36,710 nucleotides of DNA from Streptomyces sp. G-G2 (GTDB lineage Bacteria > Actinomycetota > Actinomycetes > Streptomycetales > Streptomycetaceae): the NCBI RefSeq assembly GCF_030063135.1, contig NZ_JASISO010000062.1, positions 1 to 36,710 of the forward strand, read 5' to 3'. The notes under the pieces were generated by a model that made no database searches, was not told the origin of the DNA, and was given only the letters and a program-made list of their open reading frames with translations. Of the stretch, positions 28,790 through 36,659 are shown one piece after another (position 1 is the stretch's first letter; each line of letters starts with the position of its first letter). The position numbers were made by a program, and so were the translations under genes.

Positions 28790-30046
28790 GTGAGGACGGA
28801 CAGCAAGCGGCGGAAGAGGGCCCTCGTGGCCGCATCCGCTGTGCTCGGTGGGGTACTGGTGCTCTCGGCGTGCAACGACGGGGGTGGCAAGCCCGCGGGT
28901 AACGGCAGCGCGACCAGTAAGTCCCAGGCGGACGTCGACGCGGCGGCGGCGAAGGACACCTCCAAGGCCCGAATAGCCATCGCGCCCAAGGACGGTTCCA
29001 CCAACGTCGGCCTGAACAACGCCACGGTGGCGGTCAGTGACGGCACGCTTACCAAGGTGGAGCTGAAGACCTCCGAGGGCGCGGCGGTCGACGGCAAGAT
29101 CGCCGCCGACGGCAAGAGCTGGAAGCCGGAGGGCGCGCTCAAGCGCTCCCAGAAGTACTCCCTGTCCGCGTCCGCGAAGGACGCCGGCGGCAAGGAGGCG
29201 CACGAGAACGCCTCCTTCACCACCGTCTCGCCCGAGAACAGCTTCATCGGCTCGTTCACGCCCGAGGAGGGCACGAAGGTCGGCGTGGGCATGCCGGTCT
29301 CGATCGACTTCAACAAGCCGATCAAGGACAAGAAGGCCGTCCAGGCCGCGATCAACGTCTCCTCCAGCAGCGGCCAGGAAGTCGTCGGCCACTGGTTCGG
29401 TGACCAGCGCCTGGACTTCCGTCCGGACCAGTACTGGAACGCCAACTCCACCATCACGATGAAGATGAAGCTGGACGGCGTCGAAGGCGCCCCCGGCGTG
29501 GTCGGCGTACAGGACCGCACCGCGACCTTCCAGATCGGCCGCAGCCAGGTCTCGACCGTCGACGCCAAGACGAAGAAGATGACCGTCACGCGCGACGGCC
29601 AGGTCATCAAGACCATCCCGATCTCGGCGGGCTCCCCGGCCAACCCGACGTACAACGGCCAGATGGTGATCTCCGAGAAGTTCAAGGAGACCCGGATGGA
29701 CGGCGCCACCGTCGGCTTCAAGGACGGCGACGGCAAGGGCGAGTACGACATCAAGGACGTCCCCCACGCCATGCGGCTGTCCAACTCGGGCACCTTCATC
29801 CACGGCAACTACTGGGGCGACGACTCCATCTTCGGCAGCGCCAACACCAGCCACGGCTGTGTCGGCCTGAACGACGCCAAGGGCGCCAACGACCCGAACC
29901 AGCCCGGCGCGTGGTTCTTCGACAACTCGCTCGTCGGCGACGTGGTCACCGTGGTCAACTCCCCGGACAAGACCATCAAGGCGGACAACGGCCTCAACGG
30001 CTGGAACCTGAGCTGGGCGGACTGGAAGGCCGGTTCGGCCACCTGA
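28790..30046 (+). CDS. L,D-transpeptidase lipoprotein with Ig-like domains
   Basis: A 418-residue cell-envelope enzyme that makes 3-3 cross-links in peptidoglycan. A signal peptide with lipobox LSAC (Cys at about 28) anchors it to the membrane. A Gly/Ser/Ala linker follows, then two Ig-like domains (about 60-155, KARIAIAPKDGSTNVGLNNA; about 156-255, NSFIGSFTPEEGTKVGVGMP). The YkuD catalytic domain (about 255-395) has the active-site pattern HGNYWG with the later TSHGCVGL, where Cys357 is the nucleophile. A C-terminal tail (NGLNGWNLSWADWKAG) follows, as in mycobacterial LdtMt2-type enzymes. The GTG is preceded by TGGAG. Matches SCO4934 by recalled position. Confidence 0.93.
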   Translation: MRTDSKRRKRALVAASAVLGGVLVLSACNDGGGKPAGNGSATSKSQADVDAAAAKDTSKARIAIAPKDGSTNVGLNNATVAVSDGTLTKVELKTSEGAAVDGKIAADGKSWKPEGALKRSQKYSLSASAKDAGGKEAHENASFTTVSPENSFIGSFTPEEGTKVGVGMPVSIDFNKPIKDKKAVQAAINVSSSSGQEVVGHWFGDQRLDFRPDQYWNANSTITMKMKLDGVEGAPGVVGVQDRTATFQIGRSQVSTVDAKTKKMTVTRDGQVIKTIPISAGSPANPTYNGQMVISEKFKETRMDGATVGFKDGDGKGEYDIKDVPHAMRLSNSGTFIHGNYWGDDSIFGSANTSHGCVGLNDAKGANDPNQPGAWFFDNSLVGDVVTVVNSPDKTIKADNGLNGWNLSWADWKAGSAT

Positions 30047-30079
30047 TCCACCGACCCGCGCGGTAGCGGTAGCGGTCCC

Positions 30080-30109
30080 CGGCGGGGAAGCCTCACGGCT
30101 TCCCCGCCG
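30080..30109 (+). terminator. Terminator after the L,D-transpeptidase gene
   Basis: A perfect 13-bp stem (CGGCGGGGAAGCC, 30080-30092, with 30097-30109), loop TCAC, then TTCGTGTTCT. Confidence 0.85.
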
Positions 30110-30177
30110 TTCGTGTTCTCATACGACTCTTATCCGCCACTTACTCCGCCATCACGGCCGGTGCCTGGCTTCGGGCC

Positions 30178-31098
30178 ATGTTCTTCACCTACCTCCGGCG
30201 CGAGTTGCGCCGCCGCAGGAAGGCGGCGCTCGTCGTCGCCTCGGGGCTCGCGCTGGGCATCGCACTCGTCATCGTCGTGACCTCCGTGTCCGCGGGCATG
30301 GGGCGGGCGCAGGCCAAGGTCCTCCAGTCCCTCTACGGCCTCGGCACGGACATGACCGTCACCAAGGCCCAGGCCCCGGCGGGCGAGGACGGCCAGCCGC
30401 AGCGCCCGCGCTTCAAGTTCGACGCCAAGGACGGCGCCGACGGCGCCACCGGCACCGACCAGAGCCACGACATCGTGATGCCGCAGGGCTTCCAGACCCT
30501 CGACGCCGCCACCGTCGGCAAGGTCTCCGGCCAGCACGGGGTCGCCGACGCCGTGGGCGGGCTCAGCCTCCAGGTGATGAAGGTCAACGGGCAGTTCCGG
30601 CGCGGCGAGTTCAAGCGCACCGAGGGCGCCACCGGCCAGGGCGCGGCCCAGGGCGGCACGCAGGGCGGCCGCACCGGCGGCGGTGCGGGCGGCGGCGCGG
30701 GCGGCGGCGCGGGCGGTTCCGTACAGGGCGGCGGCGCCGACTTCGACGTCAACTCCTTCAGCGTCTACGGCACCGACGAGCGGGCGGCCGAGGCCCTGGA
30801 CTCCGTCGGGCTGGCCGAGCGCCGCGGCCACCTGCCGGGCGAGCTGTCCGGCGGGCAGCAGCAGCGCGTCGCCATCGCGCGGGCCCTGGTGAAGAAGCCG
30901 AAGGTGCTGCTCGCCGACGAGTCGACCGGCAACCTCGACGAGTCCATGCGGGACGAGGTGATGGAGCTGCTGGAGGGGCTGTGGAAGGAGCACGGCCTGA
31001 CCTTCGTGATGGTCACCCACGACAGCGCGCTCGCCAAGCGGGCGCCGAGGGTGGCGACGATCCGGCGGGGCCGGGTCACGATCACCGAGAACGTCTGA
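30178..31098 (+). pseudogene. Chimeric ABC permease N-terminus fused to ABC ATPase C-terminus
   Basis: A 306-residue ORF made of halves of two different proteins. Residues 1 to about 200 are the start of a MacB/FtsX-type permease: one helix (KAALVVASGLALGIALVIVV), then the extracytoplasmic core with SLYGLGTDMTVTK, VADAVGGLSLQV, a long GGGA-repeat and DFDVNSFSVYGTD. Residues from about 201 are the end of a MacB-type ATPase: ERAAEALDSVGL, the signature LSGGQQQRVAIARAL, Walker B LLADEST, and the H-loop MVTHDSALA. Walker A, the Q-loop and the last three permease helices are missing. Walker B also reads ADEST where ADEPT is normal. The simplest history is an in-frame deletion of about 1.5 kb joining neighbouring permease and ATPase genes near 30770. 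It cannot work as a transporter. Confidence 0.85.
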
Positions 31099-31155
31099 GC
31101 CGGGCGGGCGGAAAAGGCTTCGCGGGGCGCCGAGGGCCCGGACCACGGTCACCGG

Positions 31156-32040
31156 ATGACCGAACCCGCGCCCGGCCTGGTCGAGGTGACCGGGCAGCTG
31201 CGGGTGCCCTCGGTCCGGGGCCGTTGCCTGCACTGGGCGATAGCCGGGGATGACGGCGAACTCGACGCCGTCGCGCGCCTGTTGCTCTTCACCGACGAGG
31301 GCAATACGCACGGCTCCTACCTGGACGTCCTCGCCGTCCGCCCCGCCGCCCGCCGTCGCGGGCTCGGCCGGGCGCTGTGGGAGCGGGTCCGGGTCGAACT
31401 CCTCGCGCAGGACCGTACGTCACTGGCCACGACCCTCGGACTCGGCACCCCCGCCGAGGAGTTCGCCCGTACGCTCGGCTTCGAGAACGTACTCCCGATG
31501 GCCTGGCACGTGCAGCGGGTCCCCGCCGCCGGTACGGTCGGACCGCCGCGGCCCGCCCCCGGCTACCGCCTCCTCAGCTGGAGCGGGGAGACCCCCGACG
31601 AGTGCGCCGAGGACTCGGCCGTGGCGCACGGCGCGATGGAGGACGCCCCGACGGGCGACCTGGACGAGCGGGCGCCGACCTGGACCGCGGAGCGGGTGCG
31701 CGCGGCGCAGCGGCTGATCGAGGACCGGGGCGGGCGGATCCTGTCCGTGGCCGCGCTGACCGCTTCCGGCGAGATGGCGGCGTACACGGAACTGGTCCTC
31801 GCCGACCCGGCCGGCACCAGGGCGCTGCAGTACGACACCGCCGTCCTCCCCGCCCACCGGGGCCGCGGCCTGGGGAGCCTGGTCAAGCGCCGGATGCTGG
31901 CCGACGCGTCCGTCGCCTACCCGCGGCTGCGGGAGATCGTGACGACGGTCGCCGACGAGAACGGGCCGATGCGCGCGGTGAACGAGGCGCTGGGCTACCG
32001 GCGCGAGCGGGACGTGGCCCTGTTCCAGCTCACGCTTTAG
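31156..32040 (+). CDS. GNAT-family N-acetyltransferase with two GNAT domains
   Basis: A 294-residue acetyl-CoA-dependent transferase. The first half (about 1-135) carries YLDVLAVRPAARRRGLGRAL, a clear acetyl-CoA pyrophosphate loop (RRRGLG). The second half (about 140-294) carries TAVLPAHRGRGLGSLVKRRM (HRGRGLG) and MRAVNEALGYRRE, the usual C-terminal strand. Such double-domain proteins in actinobacteria resemble mycothiol synthase in layout, but the substrate here is unknown. The start is ATG 31156, without a strong ribosome binding site. It is convergent with the regulator gene, overlapping it by 11 bp. Confidence 0.88.
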   Translation: MTEPAPGLVEVTGQLRVPSVRGRCLHWAIAGDDGELDAVARLLLFTDEGNTHGSYLDVLAVRPAARRRGLGRALWERVRVELLAQDRTSLATTLGLGTPAEEFARTLGFENVLPMAWHVQRVPAAGTVGPPRPAPGYRLLSWSGETPDECAEDSAVAHGAMEDAPTGDLDERAPTWTAERVRAAQRLIEDRGGRILSVAALTASGEMAAYTELVLADPAGTRALQYDTAVLPAHRGRGLGSLVKRRMLADASVAYPRLREIVTTVADENGPMRAVNEALGYRRERDVALFQLTL

Positions 32041-32929
32041 CCGAGGGGGACGCCGAGCCGGACGGGGCCGCCCCGGGCGCGGCCGCCTCCCACGAGCCGA
32101 GCAGCCGCAGCGCGTCCGCCGACGCCGATCCGGGCTCGGCGTGGAAGACGACCAGCGACTGCTCCGGATTGTCGGGGAAGCCCAGGGTCTCGAAGGACAG
32201 GGTGAGCGCGCCCACGAGCGGGTGGCGCAGCTGCTTCGCGCCGTGGGCCTTGTTCGCCACGGTGTGCTCCGCCCACAGCTGGCGGAACTCCGCGTTCTTC
32301 ACGGACAGCTCGCCGACCAGCGCGGACAGCTGAGGGTCGTCGGGGTACTGCCCCGCGTACAGCCGCAGGTTGCTGACCACCTCGCACGCCCGGCACTCCC
32401 AGTCGCCGTACAGCTCGGCGGCCGCCGGATCCAGGAACACCAGGCGCACCAGATTGCGCTCCTGCGGCGGCAGTGCGCCGAAGTCCCCGAAGACGGCCCG
32501 CGCCATCCGGTTCCAGCCGACGACGTCCTGGCGCCGCCCGACGATGTAGGCCGGTACGCCGTCCAGCGCGTCCAGCATGGTCAGCAGTTCCGGCCGCACC
32601 TTCTCGGGGCGGTGGCTCTGGCTCTGGCGGCGCTTGCGGGCCTTGGGCTGGGCCAGGTGCGTCAGGTGCGTGTACTGGGTGTCGTCCAGGCGCAGGGCGC
32701 GGGCGAGGGCGTCCAGGACCTCCGCCGACACGTTCTGGCCCTGGCCCTGCTCCAGCCGCGTGTAGTAGGCGACCGAGACCCCGGCCAGCTGGGCCAGCTC
32801 CTCGCGGCGCAGCCCCGGGACGCGGCGGTGGCGCCCGTAATCGGGCAGGCCGACGTCTTCCGGGAGCAGCCGGGCGCGGCAGGAGCGGAGGAACTCGCCG
32901 AGCTCGGTCCGCTGGTTGGACTGGTCCAT
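32030..32929 (-). CDS. Helix-turn-helix regulator with MmyB-like ligand-binding domain
   Basis: A 299-residue regulator. The N-terminal XRE-type helix-turn-helix (about 8-80) includes LGEFLRSCRARLLPEDVGLP, RRVPGLRREELAQLAGVSVA and YYTRLEQGQGQNVSAEVLDA. The C-terminal MmyB-like domain (about 105-270) has PAYIVGRRQDVVGWN and NLVRLVFLDPAAAELYGDWE; members of this group bind small, often lipid-like ligands and frequently sit beside oxidoreductase genes. The ATG at 32929 has GGAGGG 0-1 nt before it and a GATACT box 6 nt upstream, so it may be leaderless. It is divergent from the alcohol dehydrogenase gene at 33124, its most likely target. Confidence 0.9.
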   Translation of the reverse strand: MDQSNQRTELGEFLRSCRARLLPEDVGLPDYGRHRRVPGLRREELAQLAGVSVAYYTRLEQGQGQNVSAEVLDALARALRLDDTQYTHLTHLAQPKARKRRQSQSHRPEKVRPELLTMLDALDGVPAYIVGRRQDVVGWNRMARAVFGDFGALPPQERNLVRLVFLDPAAAELYGDWECRACEVVSNLRLYAGQYPDDPQLSALVGELSVKNAEFRQLWAEHTVANKAHGAKQLRHPLVGALTLSFETLGFPDNPEQSLVVFHAEPGSASADALRLLGSWEAAAPGAAPSGSASPSAKA

Positions 32930-33123
32930 CCCTCCAGTATCCCCGGGGCCCGCGGGCGGCGCGGCCGTCTTCCTGACCCCGCCAGGGGTAGGTCCGCCAG
33001 TCCTATCCTCGTCAGGGGGCTGGGTGGGCGGGCGGGTACGGGGCATCGTTTCTTCCAGTACCGCGCACCGCGCACTGCCGCACGCGTCCCCTCATGCCGC
33101 GTGCTTTCCCAAGGAGCCCTCCC

Positions 33124-34197
33124 GTGCCGAACCCCGCCACCGCCACCGTCGCCGTCCCCACCCGGGTCGCCGCCTACGCCGTGCCCGCCCCCAAGGCCCC
33201 GCTGGAGCGCACCACCGTCCCGCGCCGCCCGGTCGGCGAGCACGACGTCCTCATCGAGATCAAGTACGCCGGCATCTGCCACTCGGACATCCACCAGGCC
33301 AACGAAGGCTGGGGCGAGGGCATCTTCCCGATGGTCCCGGGCCACGAGATCGCGGGCATCGTGACCGCGGCCGGACCCGGGGTCACCAAGTTCGCCCTCG
33401 GTGACCGGGTGGGCGTCGGGTGCTTCGTCGACTCCTGCGGCGAGTGCGTCAACTGCGTACAGGGCCAGGACCAGTTCTGCGTGAAGGGCGCCACCAGCAC
33501 GTACAACGCGAAGGGCGCCGACGGCGAGCCGACGTACGGCGGCTACTCCACGCACATCGTGGTCGACGAGAGCCACACCCTGCGCATCCCGGACGGCATC
33601 GCCCTCGACGTGGCCGCGCCGCTGTTGTGCGCGGGCATCACCCTGTACTCGCCGCTCAAGCGCTGGGGCGCGGGCCCCGGCAAGAAGGTCGCCATCGTCG
33701 GCCTGGGCGGCCTCGGGCACATGGGCGTCAAGATCGCCGCGGCGCTCGGCGCCGAGGTGACAGTGTTGTCGCAGACCCTGCGCAAGCAGGCGGACGCGCG
33801 GGAGCTGGGCGCCGCGCACTTCCACGCCACGAACGACCCCGCGACCTTCACGGAGCTGGCGGGCTCCTTCGACCTGATCGTCTCGACGGTGTCGGCGCCG
33901 CTGGACCTGGGCGCGTACCTGGGGCTGCTGAAGGTCGAGGGCGCGCTGGTGAACGTGGGCGCGCCCGAGGAGCCGGTCTCGCTGAACCTGTTCTCCGTCA
34001 TCGGCGGCAACAAGACGCTCGCCGGTTCGATGATCGGCGGGATCCCGCAGACCCAGGAGATGCTGGACTTCTGCGCCGAGCACGGCCTGGGCGCGGAGAT
34101 CGAGCTGATCCGGGCCGACGAGATCAACGAGGCGTACGCGCGGGTCCTGGCGAGCGACGTCCGCTACCGGTTCGTCATCGACACGTCCACGATCTGA
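33124..34197 (+). CDS. Zinc-dependent NAD(P) alcohol dehydrogenase (cinnamyl/YahK type)
   Basis: A 357-residue medium-chain dehydrogenase that interconverts alcohols and aldehydes. Catalytic zinc ligands are Cys52 in GICHSD, His74-Glu75 in GHE and a later Cys (LLCAGITLYSPL). The structural zinc set is CGECVNCVQGQDQFC. The cofactor site is VGLGGLGHMGVKIAAALGA. The sequence type (AGITLYSPLKRWGAGPGKKV) fits the cinnamyl alcohol/aldehyde reductase branch, usually NADPH-dependent and of wide substrate range. The GTG at 33124 has AAGGAG 7 nt upstream, which decides it over an in-frame ATG at 33094. Divergent from the MmyB-like regulator. Confidence 0.93.
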   Translation: MPNPATATVAVPTRVAAYAVPAPKAPLERTTVPRRPVGEHDVLIEIKYAGICHSDIHQANEGWGEGIFPMVPGHEIAGIVTAAGPGVTKFALGDRVGVGCFVDSCGECVNCVQGQDQFCVKGATSTYNAKGADGEPTYGGYSTHIVVDESHTLRIPDGIALDVAAPLLCAGITLYSPLKRWGAGPGKKVAIVGLGGLGHMGVKIAAALGAEVTVLSQTLRKQADARELGAAHFHATNDPATFTELAGSFDLIVSTVSAPLDLGAYLGLLKVEGALVNVGAPEEPVSLNLFSVIGGNKTLAGSMIGGIPQTQEMLDFCAEHGLGAEIELIRADEINEAYARVLASDVRYRFVIDTSTI

Positions 34198-34206
34198 GGC
34201 GCCCGT

Positions 34207-34245
34207 GATCCGGGGCGTCCGCGATCCGGGGCGTCCGCGATCCGA
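34207..34245. repeat. Short tandem repeat after the alcohol dehydrogenase gene
   Basis: The 16-bp unit GATCCGGGGCGTCCGC is present twice in a row (34207-34222 and 34223-34238) and a third partial copy (GATCCGA) follows. Confidence 0.8.
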
Positions 34246-34335
34246 GATCGTAGATCGACGGGCGGGGTCCCGGAAGCTGGGAGAGGATGTCCTCAATGCC
34301 CCTTTCAGTCGGGGCAGTCGAGGATGTGATTGACC

Positions 34336-34674
34336 GTGGTACTGCAGTGGATCGACGCGGGGGACGACCTTCCGGAGAACGGTTCGGGAGTGTTGGGAGC
34401 GGTGTCCGGCCGCTACGCGAAGGGTCCGGGATCGGCCTTCTGGGTGGTGCTGCCGATGAGTTTCCTGACGCGCCACGTGCGCGGCACGGACGGCAGGGAG
34501 TTCCGCGACTGCTTCGTGGACCGGGGCTCGGTGATCCGCTTCCCGTACGCCGCCCCGGACCGGGAGGGCGTCACCCACTGGGCCTACCTCCCGCCCCTTC
34601 CGGGCGCCGCCCGCAACCACCTGGTGGGCCACACGGTGGCCCCCGCGCTCCAGGCGGCCTTCGGCCTCCTGTGA
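34336..34674 (+). CDS. Small hypothetical protein
   Basis: A 112-residue protein of unknown function: MVLQWIDAGDDLPENGSGVL, then SGRYAKGPGSAFWVVLPMSF, a Cys-containing segment FRDCFVDRGSVIRFPYAAPD, and a C-terminal HLVGHTVAPALQAAFGL. No signal peptide or known motif is seen. The start is uncertain: GTG 34336 has GAGGA 11 nt upstream; TTG 34330 has it at 5 nt and would add two residues. It is convergent with the TetR gene. Confidence 0.65.
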   Translation: MVLQWIDAGDDLPENGSGVLGAVSGRYAKGPGSAFWVVLPMSFLTRHVRGTDGREFRDCFVDRGSVIRFPYAAPDREGVTHWAYLPPLPGAARNHLVGHTVAPALQAAFGLL

Positions 34675-34721
34675 GGGCCGCCCGCGCGAGCCCGGGGGCG
34701 CCGACCCGGCATGCGGCCGGT

Positions 34722-35294
34722 TCAGCGTGGCCGCAGCCCGTCGAAGACCACCTCGAAGATCCGTTCTCGGGCCGACGCGTCGTTCGCGAGGTGCTCCATC
34801 GTCGTGCTGGTGCCGGCCAGCAGGGCGATCAGCTCCGGCAGGCCCAGGTCCGGGCGGACCGCCCGGACCTGCTGCGCCCTGGCCAGAAGGCCGGCGAGTT
34901 GCGCCTGGATCACCGCGCTGGACTCCTGCAGGGGCGCGTGCGCGTCCACGCCGGCCGCGGCGAGTGCGCGGGTGAACTCGCCCTTGCCCGCGGACTGGTC
35001 GACCACCAGGCGGAAGCAGCCGAAGAAGGCGTCGGAGGGCCCGGCCTCGGCGGCCAGCCGCGCGGTCTGCGCCGCGATCGTCTCCAGCCTGCGCACCATC
35101 ACCGCCCCCAGCAGTGCTTCCTTGGTCGGGAAGTGACGGAAGAGCGTGCCGACCCCGACGCCGGCGGCCCGGGCGATCTCCTCCGTCGGCACGTCGACGC
35201 CGCGGGTGGTGAACACCTCCGTGGCGACGTCCAGCAGCCTGGCCCGGTTGCGGGCCGCGTCCGCCCGCAGCGGGCGTTCCTGAGCGCTGCTCAC
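34722..35294 (-). CDS. TetR-family transcriptional regulator
   Basis: A 190-residue repressor. The N-terminal helix-turn-helix (about 10-58) reads LRADAARNRARLLDVATEVF, then PTEEIARAAGVGVGTLFRHF and PTKEALLGAV, the classic TetR_N pattern. The C-terminal domain (about 80-190) is all helical and should bind a ligand; the form matches the SbtR-like C-terminal group. The GTG at 35294 has AGGACGGG close upstream. It is divergent from the SnoaL-like gene, and the region between them carries a matching inverted repeat and direct repeats, so auto-repression and control of the neighbour are likely. Confidence 0.9.
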   Translation of the reverse strand: MSSAQERPLRADAARNRARLLDVATEVFTTRGVDVPTEEIARAAGVGVGTLFRHFPTKEALLGAVMVRRLETIAAQTARLAAEAGPSDAFFGCFRLVVDQSAGKGEFTRALAAAGVDAHAPLQESSAVIQAQLAGLLARAQQVRAVRPDLGLPELIALLAGTSTTMEHLANDASARERIFEVVFDGLRPR

Positions 35295-35341
35295 CCCGTC
35301 CTGCCTTTCCCTGCCGATGGCAGAGCCGCACTGGACAACCG

Positions 35342-35395
35342 GAGTGGCTAGTCCGTATCGTTTGAAACCTGAGTCGCTAGTCCGATTCTAGCGAC
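35342..35395. promoter_or_regulatory. Operator region between the TetR gene and the SnoaL-like gene
   Basis: A perfect inverted repeat GTCGCTAG-N7-CTAGCGAC occupies 35373-35395. Its left part belongs to a direct repeat GAGTSGCTAGTCCG present at 35342-35355 and 35371-35384 (13 of 14 bases alike, 29 bp apart). Both sites lie in the divergent promoter region. Confidence 0.75.
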
Positions 35396-35416
35396 GCATC
35401 CTGCTGGGGGTCGACC

Positions 35417-35857
35417 ATGTCCGAAGCGCTGTCACCGCGTGAGGTCTTCCAGAAGCTGCTCGACGGCATCGCCACGGGGCGGTTCTCGGAGCTGGCCGAG
35501 CTCTACGCCGAGGACGCCGTGGTGGAGACCGCCTTCGAGCCGGTCGGGCCGCGCCGCATCGAGGGGCGGGCCGCACTCAGGGAGCGGTTCGCGGCGGTCT
35601 CCGCGGGCTCGCCCATGGAGCTGACCCCGGTGAACGTGGTGATCCGGGAGACCGACGACCCGGAGGTGGTCGTCGCCGAGTGGGACTACCGGGTGCACCA
35701 CCGGGTGACCGGGCGGACCTTCGAGGCCGCCAACATCCAGGTGCTGCGGGCCCGCGACGGCCTGATCGTCAGCAGCAGGGATTACCACGACCACCTGGCC
35801 CTCGTCGTGGCCGGCGGCGGCCTGCCGCACCTGGTGGCGGCGCTGGACGGCAAGTAG
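35417..35857 (+). CDS. SnoaL-like (NTF2-fold) protein
   Basis: A 146-residue single-domain protein of the nuclear transport factor 2/ketosteroid isomerase fold: VFQKLLDGIATGRFSELAEL, YAEDAVVETAFEPVGPRRIE, GRAALRERFAAVS, then VVVAEWDYRVHHRVTGRTFE and IVSSRDYHDHLAL. Fold members include isomerases, cyclases and dehydratases of small molecules, and some that only bind ligands. The exact reaction is unknown. The start is ATG 35417, with GGGGG 6-7 nt upstream. It is divergent from, and probably controlled by, the TetR regulator, which may sense the same compound. Confidence 0.88.
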   Translation: MSEALSPREVFQKLLDGIATGRFSELAELYAEDAVVETAFEPVGPRRIEGRAALRERFAAVSAGSPMELTPVNVVIRETDDPEVVVAEWDYRVHHRVTGRTFEAANIQVLRARDGLIVSSRDYHDHLALVVAGGGLPHLVAALDGK

Positions 35858-35941
35858 CGCGAGTGCGGGGCCGCGGGCCGGCCCCCGAGGGGCGCGGCCC
35901 GCGGCGCGCTCCGCCGACGGGCGGTGCCTCCCGTTCGTCGG

Positions 35942-35987
35942 CCTTCGCCCCGGTCACAGCACTACCTTCGCCCCGGTCACAGCACTA
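35942..35987. repeat. Perfect tandem duplication of 23 bp at the msrA stop codon
   Basis: Two identical adjacent copies (35942-35964 and 35965-35987), beginning CCTTCGCC and ending GGTCACAGCACTA. The second contains the msrA stop (TAG on the minus strand, 35985-35987). A similar 18-mer, CCCCGGCCACAGCACTAG, lies at 26253-26270 before hutH. Confidence 0.9.
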
Positions 35988-36659
35988 GGTGTCCGTCGGC
36001 GGGGTCTCGGCGACGCCGATCGGGCAGGAGACGCCCGTGCCGCCGATGCCGCAGTAGCCCGCCGGGTTCTTGTCGAGGTACTGCTGGTGGTACGGCTCCG
36101 CGGGCCAGAACGGGCGGTCCGCGGCCGGGAGGACCGCCGTGGTGATCGCGCCGTAGCGGGCGGCGCTCAGGACCTGCTGGTAGGCGTCGCGAGAGGCTTC
36201 CGCGACGGCCTGGAGGGCGGGGGAGTGGGTGTAGGCCGCCGAGCGGTACTGGGTACCCACGTCATTGCCCTGGCGGAAGCCCTGCGTGGGGTCGTGGCTC
36301 TCCCAGAACACCTTCAGCAGGGCCTCGTACGGCAGCACGGCCGGGTCGAACACGACGCGGACGACCTCGGTGTGGCCCGTACCGCCCGAGCAGACCTCCT
36401 CGTACGACGGGTTCTCCGTGGAGCCGCCCTGGTAGCCGACCAGGGTGGTCCACACGCCCGGGGTCTGCCAGAAGATGCGCTCGGCGCCCCAGAAACAGCC
36501 CAGCCCGAAGTCCGCGACCTGGAGGTGGGCCGGGTAGGGCCCGGCCAGCGGGTTGCCGAGGACCGTGTGACGGGACGGCAGGTCGAACTGGGGGGTGGGC
36601 CGGCCCTTGAGGGCCTGCTCGGGGGTGGGGAGTTCGGGGGTACGGCGGTAGCTGAACAC
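35985..36659 (-). CDS. msrA: Peptide-methionine (S)-S-oxide reductase MsrA
   Basis: A 224-residue repair enzyme that reduces methionine-S-sulfoxide in proteins. The catalytic Cys55 is in FGLGCFWGAERIFW; GYQGGSTENPSYEEVCSGGTGH and FWESHDPTQGFRQGNDVGTQYRS are the conserved substrate and Tyr/Asp segments. C-terminal resolving cysteines are in AGYCGIGGTGVSCPIG. Length and motifs are complete. The GTG at 36659 has GGAGG 5 nt upstream. Near the right edge of the window, no other gene follows in the last 50 bp. Confidence 0.95.
   Translation of the reverse strand: MFSYRRTPELPTPEQALKGRPTPQFDLPSRHTVLGNPLAGPYPAHLQVADFGLGCFWGAERIFWQTPGVWTTLVGYQGGSTENPSYEEVCSGGTGHTEVVRVVFDPAVLPYEALLKVFWESHDPTQGFRQGNDVGTQYRSAAYTHSPALQAVAEASRDAYQQVLSAARYGAITTAVLPAADRPFWPAEPYHQQYLDKNPAGYCGIGGTGVSCPIGVAETPPTDT

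Noticed and set aside
32662..35331. 889-codon minus-strand frame over the alcohol dehydrogenase region
   Set aside because: Antisense to a well-supported dehydrogenase and the hypothetical gene; low-complexity translation.
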